The notes beneath the pieces are model-generated. The model made no database searches, was not told where the DNA came from, and was given only the letters and a program-made list of their open reading frames with translations. The position numbers and the translations under genes are program-made. DNA of 64,000 nt from Rusavskia elegans (Eukaryota; Ascomycota; Lecanoromycetes; Teloschistales; Teloschistaceae). The stretch covers positions 62,001 through 126,000 of the forward strand of contig SAUG01000043.1 in the NCBI GenBank assembly GCA_011316305.1, read 5' to 3'. Shown here piece by piece: positions 23,170 through 32,022 of this stretch. Position 1 is the first letter of the stretch. Each line of letters begins with the position of its first letter.

Positions 23170-23888
23170 GTTTGTCGGTGCGCCCACTTCGGGGTTTGCT
23201 AGTTTTTGGAGACCATTTCGCCCCTGCTTGCGCCAAGTGAGTCCCTCTGCGATCGCCGACGATGTTTTGAATGTGGTTCTCTGCTGAAGCTAACTGGCAG
23301 GGTTGGGTAGGAGCTGCTGCGCGACAGTGCGGGGGACCAGCGCTGTACCACTGGTCGGAGATTTGAGATGGGATCCGGATGGTAATGAAACTTGCTGGAA
23401 GCGACAAAATGAAAGGCAAAAGGTACAGAGCTCGCAACGCGACCTTGAAAAAATGGACAGAAAGTCTTGGGCCGACGAGAATCAAGATCCCGGAAACACT
23501 GGACTTGATGGGAAATGAGGAAATGAGGTCGGTTACCTCAGCAAGCTTATTAGGTAAGGTGGTCTCGGCGTCGCTCACACCGCACGGGCCACCGCCAAGC
23601 CTCTTAAAGGTACCCGTTGCCGCGATCAAGGATCTTCAGACATCAACTTCGTCCGTTGAAGTCTTGACGCTGAGACGCTGTACATACGATCAAATCCTCT
23701 GTGAGGACCCTCAGTATATATGACCCTGTTTTACTGCCAGCACTAACCATACATCAACCTGTCTGCAATACAGTCGGAAGGAGTGAGTACTGGGAAGACT
23801 TTCCTCCATCAGTGACGCGCAAAGCCAGGCTCCAAACCCATTGAGCTCTGGACAACAAGGCCATCAGCGAGAATGCGACTGAGCAGCA
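23170..23888. other. Divergent promoter region
   Basis: About 720 bp between two divergently transcribed genes (Boi-like, minus; MIZ-finger, plus). A tatata motif lies near 23715, about 175 bp upstream of the MIZ gene start. No gene is supported, although a minus-strand frame of over 150 codons crosses it. Confidence 0.45.
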
Positions 23889-26800
23889 ATGACGGGTCCA
23901 TCAACCGGGCGCTCAAGAGCTAAGAACTCTTTGCCGCAGATCAACGTCGCCGCAAAAGAATATGTCAGCTCAAACTCTACATCGGCCATGTTCCTGGGAG
24001 GACAACAGAAGTCTTGGATGACTGGACCAAGAGAAGTTGAGATCCATTCCAACAGGGGCCCATCCAAGACAAATAATGGACGCAAATCCGGAATGCTTCG
24101 AGAAGGATCTGTCAAACAGCCGAGCGTCAACACCGCTACTGGCAATCTCAACAGTACAACGAGCTTGCCCTGCCATTCACCCGAAAATCAGCAATCTTCA
24201 CCAGCCGACAATTGCCTAAATCAAATAGGACGAAATGGGACCCCGTTGCAAAAAGCCTCTGGGGGTGCTGTCCACAACGTGGAAACTGTACTGCCTTCGC
24301 CAGCTCCGAGTGATGAACATCGTTCTGACAACATCCGAGCTCATGACTCCGAAATTGATGGTGGAATATTCAATGTGCATGGGAGCTCGGATCAAACATC
24401 CTCCAACATGCAATTGAGGGGAAGTGAATCGACAAATAATCCAGAAGAAAACGAACAGTTCGATCGCATGCTGCGAGATGCATTATCAGCCACAACTCCT
24501 CCGGCGTCGGACACAACGATATCCCAGGCCCAGCAGCTACCGATAGAGTTGCTCGGTGCTACAGTTGCTAGACAAATATCCCATCAAGGCCTCTCTGAAA
24601 AGAAACGAAAGCGCATTGACACTGGACCCACAACTAGTGATCTGGGAATGCGGCCTTCTCATACCCCCCCAAGTACTGAAAGTCCTTCCAATTCTGGAGT
24701 GTCTGGTCCAAGATGGCGAGCGCCTACGGACGCTCAGATGAGCAAGTTCCAGCAGATCCTGATAGATCGTCAACAGCAGCGAGCAACGATCAGCGCACCG
24801 GGAGATACAGAAGTTGCCAGACTGAACCTGCTGCAGCGTGCATTCATCCAGCATGATCATATGTACCTCCTCTTACATCAGATTTATTGCATGGATTTGA
24901 CACTACCAGTTTTCTCTAAACAGCTCGGTGAGGTTGGATTCCGGAATGAGCATATCAACGGGCTCGCGATGCTGGTGCCACTGTTACTTCCCAATCTTCA
25001 ATGTATGGCCCCTAACTCTGTCCATTGGCTTGCACACTTCCCTTCGTCGTTCTCACTAATGCTCGGTGAGTATCAAATCTACCGTGAGGCATTGGAGAGC
25101 GTGAAGACCTGCCTCGCGTCACTCAGCCACGGCTGGCTGAACTACCGGGAATGTTGCAACAAGAGGGCCTACCCTCCTCTCGTCGGAGAGCTAGTTGAAG
25201 TCCTCGGCATAGAATCGCCTGTTCTGCAGAGCGTGGTATTTAGAGCCGTCCTCAAGGATATGTGGATGGGGAATACCAACGACTCGTGTTTCCAGGAGGG
25301 TGAAGGGCTGTTCCAACAGAATCAGCAGTTAATGCAACAAGGTCGCTCCCAAACAGACAGGAAACGTGACGATCAACACTTGATTATCAAGTATCAGCTG
25401 CTTAATGCGACTCATGCAAACCACCGTCGGAACTCCGGCTCAAACGCTAGCCCGTCCACTCTGGTCAATCCTCCGTTAATGACTGAATCTCCATCAGGAG
25501 GAAATACCCCGTTCCAACAATCACCCAGACTTGCTCATGGTCCTCTTGCTGGATCCCAGAACCATTACCGTGTCAGGCCGCCGGTGGACCGAAGAAGGGC
25601 CCCGCCACCTCCCAATATCAGCACACAATTTGCACATCATCTTCCCACCATAGCAAATAGGGCGACCCCAACGCTTCCATCTCAGCCTCTCTTACGCAGC
25701 CAACACAGTCCTTCCGCTCCCCAAGGAAATGCCAGAGGTTATCTAAATTCTCCCCCTATCCCGGCCTCATCTGCAGGGCTGCAAGCTCCTCAGGTTCGTC
25801 GGTCGAGCAACAATGGACCAACAACCGTGACTTCCCCGTACCCGAATGGGTCTCCTCAGTTCGCAAGCCGTAATGTGTCCCCAGCAAGTCGATCGAATCC
25901 GTGGCCTGCTCCAATGTCTACACTCCCTCGGTCTCACCTAGTGCCTCATTCGCAAGCAAATAGGCCGGCACCAAGCCCTCGCCTCATCGACCGGGCAATG
26001 CAGATGCCACACGCGGGTTCGTTGCCTCAGGCAATACACCCACAGCCGCTATTTTTGCCAGTTGGCCAAAGATTGTCGAGTGCAGCGCACCCCAACCCAA
26101 TCGTAGCCGCGCTTCACCAACATCAAGCGCGAAGCCCACTGCTCACAGTCGTTGATGACTTTGGTCGGCCAACGATGAATACCAAATACTTCCGATATAT
26201 CGAGGGTGTTGCTATTCTCGATAATCGCTTGAAGGTTGGAAAGCGTCAGCATGCCGAATTCCACTTCTACATTGGCGAGGACGACGCGGCTTTACTCTCT
26301 GGTACGAGAGAGGGACAGAAAGGGGGTCCCTCCGTTCGAAACGTCAAAATAGGTTCACGCTTTGGCCGTATACGGTGTATAGATGCCACAAAAATCGCCG
26401 ATGTCCAGCACGATAACCAGAGGGCGTGGGTGACGGCAAATCAAACATGGCCGGAACACGTCACGGTGATATTCAACGGCAGGCACCTCGATATTCGCAA
26501 GAAAATACACTATGGCAAGGATCTACCAATCGACGTCACGGCCGCGATCAAATTCGGTAATAATCAATTTTCGGTATCGATCATCTCACCGCAGAATGAG
26601 GAGCAAACGGAGTACGCTGTTGGCTTGGAGACAATACAGCTCGTTGACGCCGCAGGGGCGAAGGATTTGACAGGGGTCCTTCCGTACGAAGAGGCTCGGC
26701 AGCGTATATTGCGACGACTACAGAACGAAGACCCAGATATCGAAGTCGTAAACTCGTATGTTGTCATCAACATGTCGGATCCATACACATCTCGCATTTG

Positions 26801-27185
26801 GAACGTTCCCATGCGAGGCAGGTTCTGCCGGCACGATCAATGCTTCGATCTCGACACTTTCCTCGAGACACGGACCAGCAAGCGGTCAGGTCAGCCGTGC
26901 GATCCAGATCAATTCAAATGTCCCGTCTGCGGCGGGGACGCGAGGCCCCAAAGCCTGATCAAAGACGAATTCTTTGAGGTCTTGCGGGCGGAGCTTGCTC
27001 AGCGGGATCGGTTGGACGCAAAAGCTATCATCATGCAGCAGGATGGCACATGGGAGGTTCAAGAGGAAGAGAAGACTGGAGAGACTGGGGATGGCTCCGG
27101 GAGGCGGTTGGGGCCAAGAGCAGAGTCCACGGCCAGTGCTACTACGAAGGAGACGGGGCAGATCGAAGTGATTGAGATTGATTGA
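23889..27185 (+). CDS. MIZ/SP-RING zinc-finger protein, probable SUMO E3 ligase
   Basis: Intronless gene of 1098 aa. The C-terminus has an SP-RING (MIZ) finger at about residues 966-1025: GRFCRHDQCFDLDTFL with the Cys-x-His-x2-Cys pattern, then FKCPVCGGDARP. Such fingers recruit Ubc9 and promote SUMO transfer, as in Siz, PIAS and ZMIZ proteins. Before it, about 765-900, lies a beta-rich region (YFRYIEGVAILDNRL ... HVTVIFNGRHLDIRKKIHYG ... LPIDVTAAIKFG) in the place where Siz/PIAS proteins have a PINIT domain. The N-terminal two thirds are Ser/Pro/Gln/Asn-rich apart from a helical block at about 310-470. No SAP domain is visible, so it is closer to the large ZMIZ-like fungal proteins than to Siz1. 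Nuclear location is inferred. The ATG at 23889 is the first in a frame open to the stop. Confidence 0.87.
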   Translation: MTGPSTGRSRAKNSLPQINVAAKEYVSSNSTSAMFLGGQQKSWMTGPREVEIHSNRGPSKTNNGRKSGMLREGSVKQPSVNTATGNLNSTTSLPCHSPENQQSSPADNCLNQIGRNGTPLQKASGGAVHNVETVLPSPAPSDEHRSDNIRAHDSEIDGGIFNVHGSSDQTSSNMQLRGSESTNNPEENEQFDRMLRDALSATTPPASDTTISQAQQLPIELLGATVARQISHQGLSEKKRKRIDTGPTTSDLGMRPSHTPPSTESPSNSGVSGPRWRAPTDAQMSKFQQILIDRQQQRATISAPGDTEVARLNLLQRAFIQHDHMYLLLHQIYCMDLTLPVFSKQLGEVGFRNEHINGLAMLVPLLLPNLQCMAPNSVHWLAHFPSSFSLMLGEYQIYREALESVKTCLASLSHGWLNYRECCNKRAYPPLVGELVEVLGIESPVLQSVVFRAVLKDMWMGNTNDSCFQEGEGLFQQNQQLMQQGRSQTDRKRDDQHLIIKYQLLNATHANHRRNSGSNASPSTLVNPPLMTESPSGGNTPFQQSPRLAHGPLAGSQNHYRVRPPVDRRRAPPPPNISTQFAHHLPTIANRATPTLPSQPLLRSQHSPSAPQGNARGYLNSPPIPASSAGLQAPQVRRSSNNGPTTVTSPYPNGSPQFASRNVSPASRSNPWPAPMSTLPRSHLVPHSQANRPAPSPRLIDRAMQMPHAGSLPQAIHPQPLFLPVGQRLSSAAHPNPIVAALHQHQARSPLLTVVDDFGRPTMNTKYFRYIEGVAILDNRLKVGKRQHAEFHFYIGEDDAALLSGTREGQKGGPSVRNVKIGSRFGRIRCIDATKIADVQHDNQRAWVTANQTWPEHVTVIFNGRHLDIRKKIHYGKDLPIDVTAAIKFGNNQFSVSIISPQNEEQTEYAVGLETIQLVDAAGAKDLTGVLPYEEARQRILRRLQNEDPDIEVVNSYVVINMSDPYTSRIWNVPMRGRFCRHDQCFDLDTFLETRTSKRSGQPCDPDQFKCPVCGGDARPQSLIKDEFFEVLRAELAQRDRLDAKAIIMQQDGTWEVQEEEKTGETGDGSGRRLGPRAESTASATTKETGQIEVIEID

Positions 27186-28102
27186 TGGATAGATGCAGTC
27201 ACGAGGCGCTCACGATATAGACCTTTCTTTCCTTCCTTTCTATTTGCCTACTCCGGGCTCTGATACCCTGCTGTAAGCGCTGTCGATAGTGTTGGCGTAT
27301 ATATTCGAGCGTGGTATTGCTCTTGGCTTTTGTCTGAGCATTGGCTCTATGGGTGGAGGATGGTTCAGGGGCTTGGATGCCACACTTTTCGGTGTATAAA
27401 CATATAATGATAGGTCAATAGGTGCTTTAATAAAACACCTCAGGTTGAATCAACCAAAGTCTTCTCCGGGGATCACTCAGGTGACATGATAGCCTTGTAT
27501 GCAGCCGGCGACGGGTTGTTGCAGACATGTTTGCCAGCACGTGAGGCTGAAGCAATGTAATGTCTGCCCTTGGATCAGCTATCCAAGTTCCAAGCGGTAC
27601 AGTCAATTGCTGTCGATCGCCATGGCAGCAATCTCAACGTCATCCTACCACTCCTTGATAGGCGATGCTGGCACTAATGTATTGGCGGCTTCTCTTGCTT
27701 GAGCCGAGTTGTAGTTGGGCATCAACGACTTGTTCCGAGACGATGACATCCAGTAGTATTCCTGAGGGTTGCCGGACTGGCAGTCGCCCGGTGTGATACC
27801 GCCCCCCTCCCAGCTGCCTCTCGACCAAAAGGTGTGTATCACAATGAGCGGTGAGACTCGAAACAGTGTTCAATGGAGAGTGTGGGTGACGTGGGCGAAT
27901 CCATTGACGATCTTTTGGCACGACTGTGTAAGGTTGCGGCGGCGCGGCGCTTCCTGATAGGGGGTTGAGGCTGCTGGTGTAGTAGGTGAAAGCTGCAATG
28001 TACCGAGAGCCTTGCGAATGGTCGCGATGGGCATGATAGTTATATAATGCCCGGATGCCATCTCCTATGTTGTGAGTCAGCTGCGTGGAAGGCGAAGGCA
28101 GG
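27186..28102. other. Intergenic region with a coding-like minus-strand frame
   Basis: About 900 bp. The minus strand is open from about 28191 to 27640, beginning LLDRLLDLVDFFVADDG with C-ending codons typical of real exons, and the other minus frame near 27645-27842 ends ANTLVPASPIKEW. I could not assemble a convincing minus-strand gene, because its upstream part overlaps the plus-strand gene at 28103. Left unassigned. Confidence 0.3.
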
Positions 28103-28719
28103 ATGTCGGCCTTGATCTCGATCGGTGTTCCGTCGTCAGCGACGAAGAAGTCGACCAAATCGAGCAAGCGATCTAAAAGATCCCACAACACGACTCGGAC
28201 AGCGCGCTCGAAGAGATTGGACAGGGAGAGGGAGTATGGTCCAAGTCAGAAGGTAAGGACGGCCGCCCGGAGTCGAAGGTGGATCGTGCCTCTCAAGCTC
28301 GTCGCTTACCGTCATAGAGCCACTGTAGCAGCTTCGTCTCCGACAAGATCCACAATGTTTCCAGGGTCCCGCACAGTAAGAAGGAGGAGGTAGGCACACG
28401 CCCAGATCCTAGCAAGCGCAACTATGATGGCCGAGGGCTGACAGTACCACCGGTTGCTTAGCTAATTCCGAGATGGGCGGACGGGCAGGCGGTCTACATC
28501 CAATATGATGATGATTGGGTGAGAGATGGCAGGAAGGTAGTACTGTATATCTGTGGGCAGAAGATTGAGAACGGCCAGGTGGTGTATCGGCTGAAGGACA
28601 AACCTTGCAAGCACCCCGATGCGAAGACGGTGTTCGAGAGCCTGCCAGAATATGATCTTGAAGGAGTGCCAAAGGATGTAGAAATACGACCGGATGGGAC
28701 TGCTGCCATAGACGGATGA
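28103..28719 (+). CDS. Small three-exon hypothetical protein (159 aa)
   Basis: Exons 28103-28252, 28318-28389 and 28462-28719 join in frame with gtaagg and gtaggc donors and catag and cttag acceptors. The last exon is the best supported: it begins LIPRWADGQAVYIQYDDDW, continues VVLYICGQKIENGQVVYRLK and PCKHPDAKTVFESLPEYD, and has strongly coding-like codon use. Exon 1 is basic and Ser/Thr/Arg-rich, and exon 2 adds 24 residues. The family is not recognised. The second intron is 72 nt, a multiple of three, and is open except for the TAG at its acceptor. The minus strand over exons 1 and 2 also looks coding-like, so the 5' exons are uncertain. The gene could start elsewhere; the final exon is real in my judgement. 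Confidence 0.5.
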
Positions 28720-29206
28720 GAACAGCGAAAGGACCGACCTGTTGTACCAACCTGTGAACCTCTGTACTCTAATGGATGCTTCTCCTATTTTTTTCGCCTC
28801 GGCACACCCCCTACTCGTATGTTGATATTTGCGCCACAATCGAGCAGGACGGGCAGCAGTTTCGGCAATGATTACTTCTGTGCAGGGTGCAATTCGCGAC
28901 ACGTTGCTTTTGAAAAGGGCGTCGGCCAAAAAGCTGTGTGACATCTCTGTCCCATCGAATCCCTTTCCTTTCCCACCCTCCATAGCCATGCCAATCATTG
29001 GAGTGTGTGCAGGGTGATGGTGCCATATCTGTCGTAGAGGAATGCGTGCAGCCGCAACCATGAGTCGCTGGACAGGCAAACTCTCAACTTCTAGCCTTGC
29101 GTCTCATCTGTATATCCTTCATGGTGATCTTTCAGCAGTTGAATACATGCAAGGAATGTCGTCGAGGGAGTGTTGCCCCTAAGATAGTCTAATCAAGCGG
29201 TAGAGG
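28720..29206. other. Intergenic region with an unassigned minus-strand frame
   Basis: About 490 bp. A minus-strand frame from an ATG at 29061 reads about 80 codons with a plausible look (MVAAARIPLRQIW ... MSHSFLADALFKSN) and then runs into the antisense of the preceding gene. No family match and no clear downstream exon. Confidence 0.3.
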
Positions 29207-30678
29207 ATGCCCGGATCAGAAGGAGACGACGCAGCCAATCGCAGCTCAGGGACCTCCGCGGCATTATTCAAGCGTGTAACGACACCGGAACAAGGCGCGG
29301 GCGCAAAGCCTTCTCTTCCTGAACGACAGCAGAACAGTAGTGATGATGAGGAAAATCCATTTTACCCCGAGGTTGTTGATGTCGAGTCGGTCAGCACTGG
29401 TGGGTTGCGACTTCCCAAACCGCAGGAACAGCTGTCAATAAAATTACCCTTCTCCCCAGATCCCTCCGAGCAACGCAAGACCTTCGCCGATCGTCTGAGG
29501 CATCTCGTCCAGCGACATCGAAAGGCCGACGACGACGACTTCACTGATGATTACGAAATCGAACAGGTTGTAAGGTCATGTACGTCGTGTCGTCTACGTC
29601 CTCTACTCCCCCAGTCCATCGTCACATTGAATCCTGATATCACCCCAGTGGACCATTACATCGTCGGCTACCCCAAAATTGCAGCTTTCGCCAATGCTGA
29701 TCCGAGCTTCCTGATCTATCGCAAATTCGGCTGGCTCCACAACCGCCTTCTCCTGTATCTTCAAGATGAACTCGTCGCATTGGAGTACAAACTCAACAAG
29801 CTCGATCAAAGAACCTTCACCCATGACAATGAGGTCAAGCTCAAGTCGAGACGTGAAGACTTCAACAACCCGGGCTTGAGGCGAGATACAATCAAGCAGA
29901 TTGCGGAAAAGCTCAAGGAATACGGTCAGTCCATCCATTCTACACCGCGCAACCACATTGACCTCGACCAGATGAACACCTGTTGCGCTTCCAGAAGATC
30001 CAAGCGATGAGGAGGCCCACCGTACGCAATCAAACCTCTCTCTATAATTTTATCCATCAGACTCGGAGTCTCGTAGATTCCGAAGCCAAATGGATCAGGG
30101 AAGGAGCCGATCTGGCAGCTGTCGCTCGCGAAGAGGAACACGGCTGGTTCAACGGCTTCCTCGAAGACATCCTCCATAAGATATCACCCAGGGCAACACA
30201 GGTGAGCAACCATATCCTACTTGCAAGATTAGTGAATGACTCCCAGCCTTGACTTTGCCAAAAGCCGTTGGGGGCGTTACAATACTGACTGAACGTCGAT
30301 GCTGACCCGATGCTTACTTGACAGGCTATTTTCCGCACCAACGACCAAAAGATCACCACCGGACACGAAAAGGTCTTCTTAATCTCCCCCTTCCGTCTCG
30401 ATGTCTTCCTCCGAGTCGTCCTCACCATCCTTGCCGCCGTACTGCTTCTCCTCCCAGTCGTCATCCTATTCGAACTTCAACCGACAGAAGCCTCCCAAAT
30501 CCGCCGAAAGGGTGGCTTCCAGATCCTGACCATCTTTCTTTTTACCTTGCTATTCTCGGCTTCGTGCTCCGTTTTTACCAAGGCAAGAAGGCAGGAAGTC
30601 TTCACGGCTACCGCGGCATATTGTGCGGTCTTGGTTGTTTTCCTTGGCAGCAAGATGAATACTGATGCTGGGCATTGA
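29207..30678 (+). CDS. DUF6594-family membrane protein
   Basis: Exons 29207-29924, 29972-30201 and 30325-30678 encode 433 aa. The N-terminal ~150 residues are charged and probably disordered. The DUF6594 core begins at about 150 with VGYPKIAAFANADPSFLIYR and KFGWLHNRLLLYLQDELVAL, followed by a long helical region (EHLLRFQKIQAM, SLYNFIHQTRSL, WIREGADLAAVA). The C-terminus has three hydrophobic helices (RVVLTILAAVLLLLPVVILF; ILTIFLFTLLFSASCSVF; AAYCAVLVVFLGS). This plan is typical of the large filamentous-fungal family PF20237, whose function is unknown. Introns are 47 and 123 bp. A 45-nt stretch at about 29570-29614 has gtaagg and cccag borders and could be an extra in-frame intron removing a Cys/Arg-rich insert just before the core. 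Confidence 0.85.
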
Positions 30679-31286
30679 TTCGTAACGTTTTGGAGCGTCA
30701 TTCGTTGGAGGTGCATTACTCGCACCGGTGCCTACTGAATGGATCATTGTGGCGATTAGTACGCATGCGTGCGAATAGGATATGTATCAGCTGTAATCTG
30801 AAGTAGTCAAAGTCTGTGAATTTCCTATCGTATGGCTGTATCAACGAGGGCACCAGGGGGCCTTTAGTCACGCTTTTGCCAAGACTGCGCTATGAGGCTA
30901 CGGCGTCTGATGTCCTCCAATCAAGTCCTCAGAAGCCCTCGTCAACAAATCACCGTCTGAGAGGGTCCCAAAAGCCTCCCTTCCAGGACTGAAGGTCTAT
31001 CAAGTAGGGGCCTCGTGGACATATTATGGAAGTGTTGTTGTCGAGGATGGCGTTAATTTATGAGACTTAGCCGGATAGCTACCCATATACATGCCGTGGT
31101 TTGGGACTTTCCGTCTCCATAACACCTTACTAGCAGTCAGTAGACAGGGTAAAAACATGGATCAACAACCATCCCAACGCACCTGCTAATCTCAGTTTCG
31201 AACAGTCAATCACCTCAGAGTCAGTCACGTATCAAAACACAGTAACACCAAGATCACTCTCGAAGCTTATGATTCGCTACCATTGC

Positions 31287-31305
31287 CAGACAGACAGACA
31301 GACAG
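31287..31305. repeat. (CAGA)n microsatellite
   Basis: Just under five uninterrupted CAGA units. Ordinary slippage repeat with no evident function. Confidence 0.9.
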
Positions 31306-31440
31306 CATATGTATGTACAAGCCCGTCCGTCCAGAAACCCTTTACATATCCATAGTAACGAAAAGAAGAAGGGAAGGGGAGACGCAAGGAAAGTCGCCTC
31401 CCGAAAATCCCCCTTGACGAAAAAACCTCGTTTGTATGCC

Positions 31441-31459
31441 GCTCGCTCGCTCGCTCGCT
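31441..31459. repeat. (GCTC)n microsatellite
   Basis: Just under five uninterrupted GCTC units, followed about 25 bp downstream by alternating atgcatgcatgc. Ordinary slippage repeat. Confidence 0.9.
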
Positions 31460-31633
31460 AATCCTTCGACACCATTGACAATATGCATGCATGCAAAACC
31501 AACCCGCTCACTCGTATGTACGTACTCGCTGCCGCAACCGCCCTTCACTCTTCATTTCTGCCCACACTTGATTCCACCGCACACATTGAAGATAGACCCA
31601 TACACCTACCTACCTACCAGCCCCATCGCATCC

Positions 31634-31672
31634 ATCTCATAGACATTGCACCGAAGTCAGTCGATATGAGAT
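31634..31672 (-). other. Conserved-loop hairpin 1 of 3
   Basis: An 8-bp perfect stem (ATCTCATA, 31634-31641, with TATGAGAT, 31665-31672) encloses a 23-nt loop. The loop contains GACATTGCACCGAAGTC followed by AGTC, almost identical to the loops of hairpins 2 and 3, while the stem is unrelated to theirs. On the minus strand the loop holds GAC, then C(TTCG)G, then GTC, so it can fold further into a small inner helix capped by a UUCG tetraloop. It lies about 350-390 nt downstream of the nucleoporin stop codon in that gene's sense. The structure is seen directly; RNA function is inferred. Confidence 0.7.
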
Positions 31673-31702
31673 CATGATCCATCCGACGTAAATATCCAGG
31701 AT

Positions 31703-31776
31703 AGAGGAAAGGGGGGAAAGTCCCACATGACATTCACCGAAGTCAGTCAAATGTGGGGGGTTTCCCTCCCTCCTCT
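31703..31776 (-). other. Conserved-loop hairpin 2 of 3, with extended stem
   Basis: The core is a 7-bp perfect stem (CCCACAT, 31722-31728, with ATGTGGG, 31751-31757) around a 22-nt loop containing GACATTCACCGAAGTC and AGTCAA. The pairing continues outward after small internal loops: GGGAAA (31714-31719) with TTTCCC (31761-31766), and AGAGG (31703-31707) with CCTCT (31772-31776). On the minus strand the loop centre is C(TTCG)G. It begins 87 bp after hairpin 1 (loop to loop). The arm sequences differ entirely from the other two hairpins. Confidence 0.7.
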
Positions 31777-31808
31777 GCCTTAAGCGCCGTTTCTTCCTTG
31801 GGAGTTTT

Positions 31809-31848
31809 GATTGCACAGACATACACCGTAGTCAGTCAATGTGCAATC
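31809..31848 (-). other. Conserved-loop hairpin 3 of 3
   Basis: A 9-bp perfect stem (GATTGCACA, 31809-31817, with TGTGCAATC, 31840-31848) encloses a 22-nt loop containing GACATACACCGTAGTC and AGTCAA. The loop differs from that of hairpin 2 at two positions. On the minus strand the central tetraloop is TACG instead of TTCG, still of the UNCG type and still closed by C-G. In the nucleoporin mRNA this would be the first of the three hairpins, 175 nt after the stop codon. Confidence 0.7.
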
Positions 31849-32022
31849 TACCATAGGTAAAGGGCGAGTGGTCTTGGATATAGTTGTCGAAGGAGACGGA
31901 TCGAAGGGTTTGAGGGGCAAGCATAGGCAGGTCGTTGAGCCAGTGTGACGAGTGTGATGAATGGGAAAGAACACATGTCGAGCTGTTGCACAGTAGATAC
32001 GGTGGATGCGGTCGAGCGAGCC

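Larger units (their letters stand above)
30679..31633. other. Intergenic region with simple repeats
   Basis: About 950 bp between the DUF6594 gene and the presumed 3' UTR of the nucleoporin gene. It holds two short microsatellites, listed separately, and no recognisable gene. Confidence 0.45.

Noticed and set aside
23138..23629. Minus-strand frame of 163 codons upstream of the Boi-like gene
   Set aside because: No family features; overlaps the first exon of the Boi-like gene in another frame and starts at a non-standard position for a gene.
31200..31240. Possible fourth copy of the hairpin loop (CACC...AGAGTCAGTCA)
   Set aside because: Only part of the loop matches and no flanking stem can be formed.
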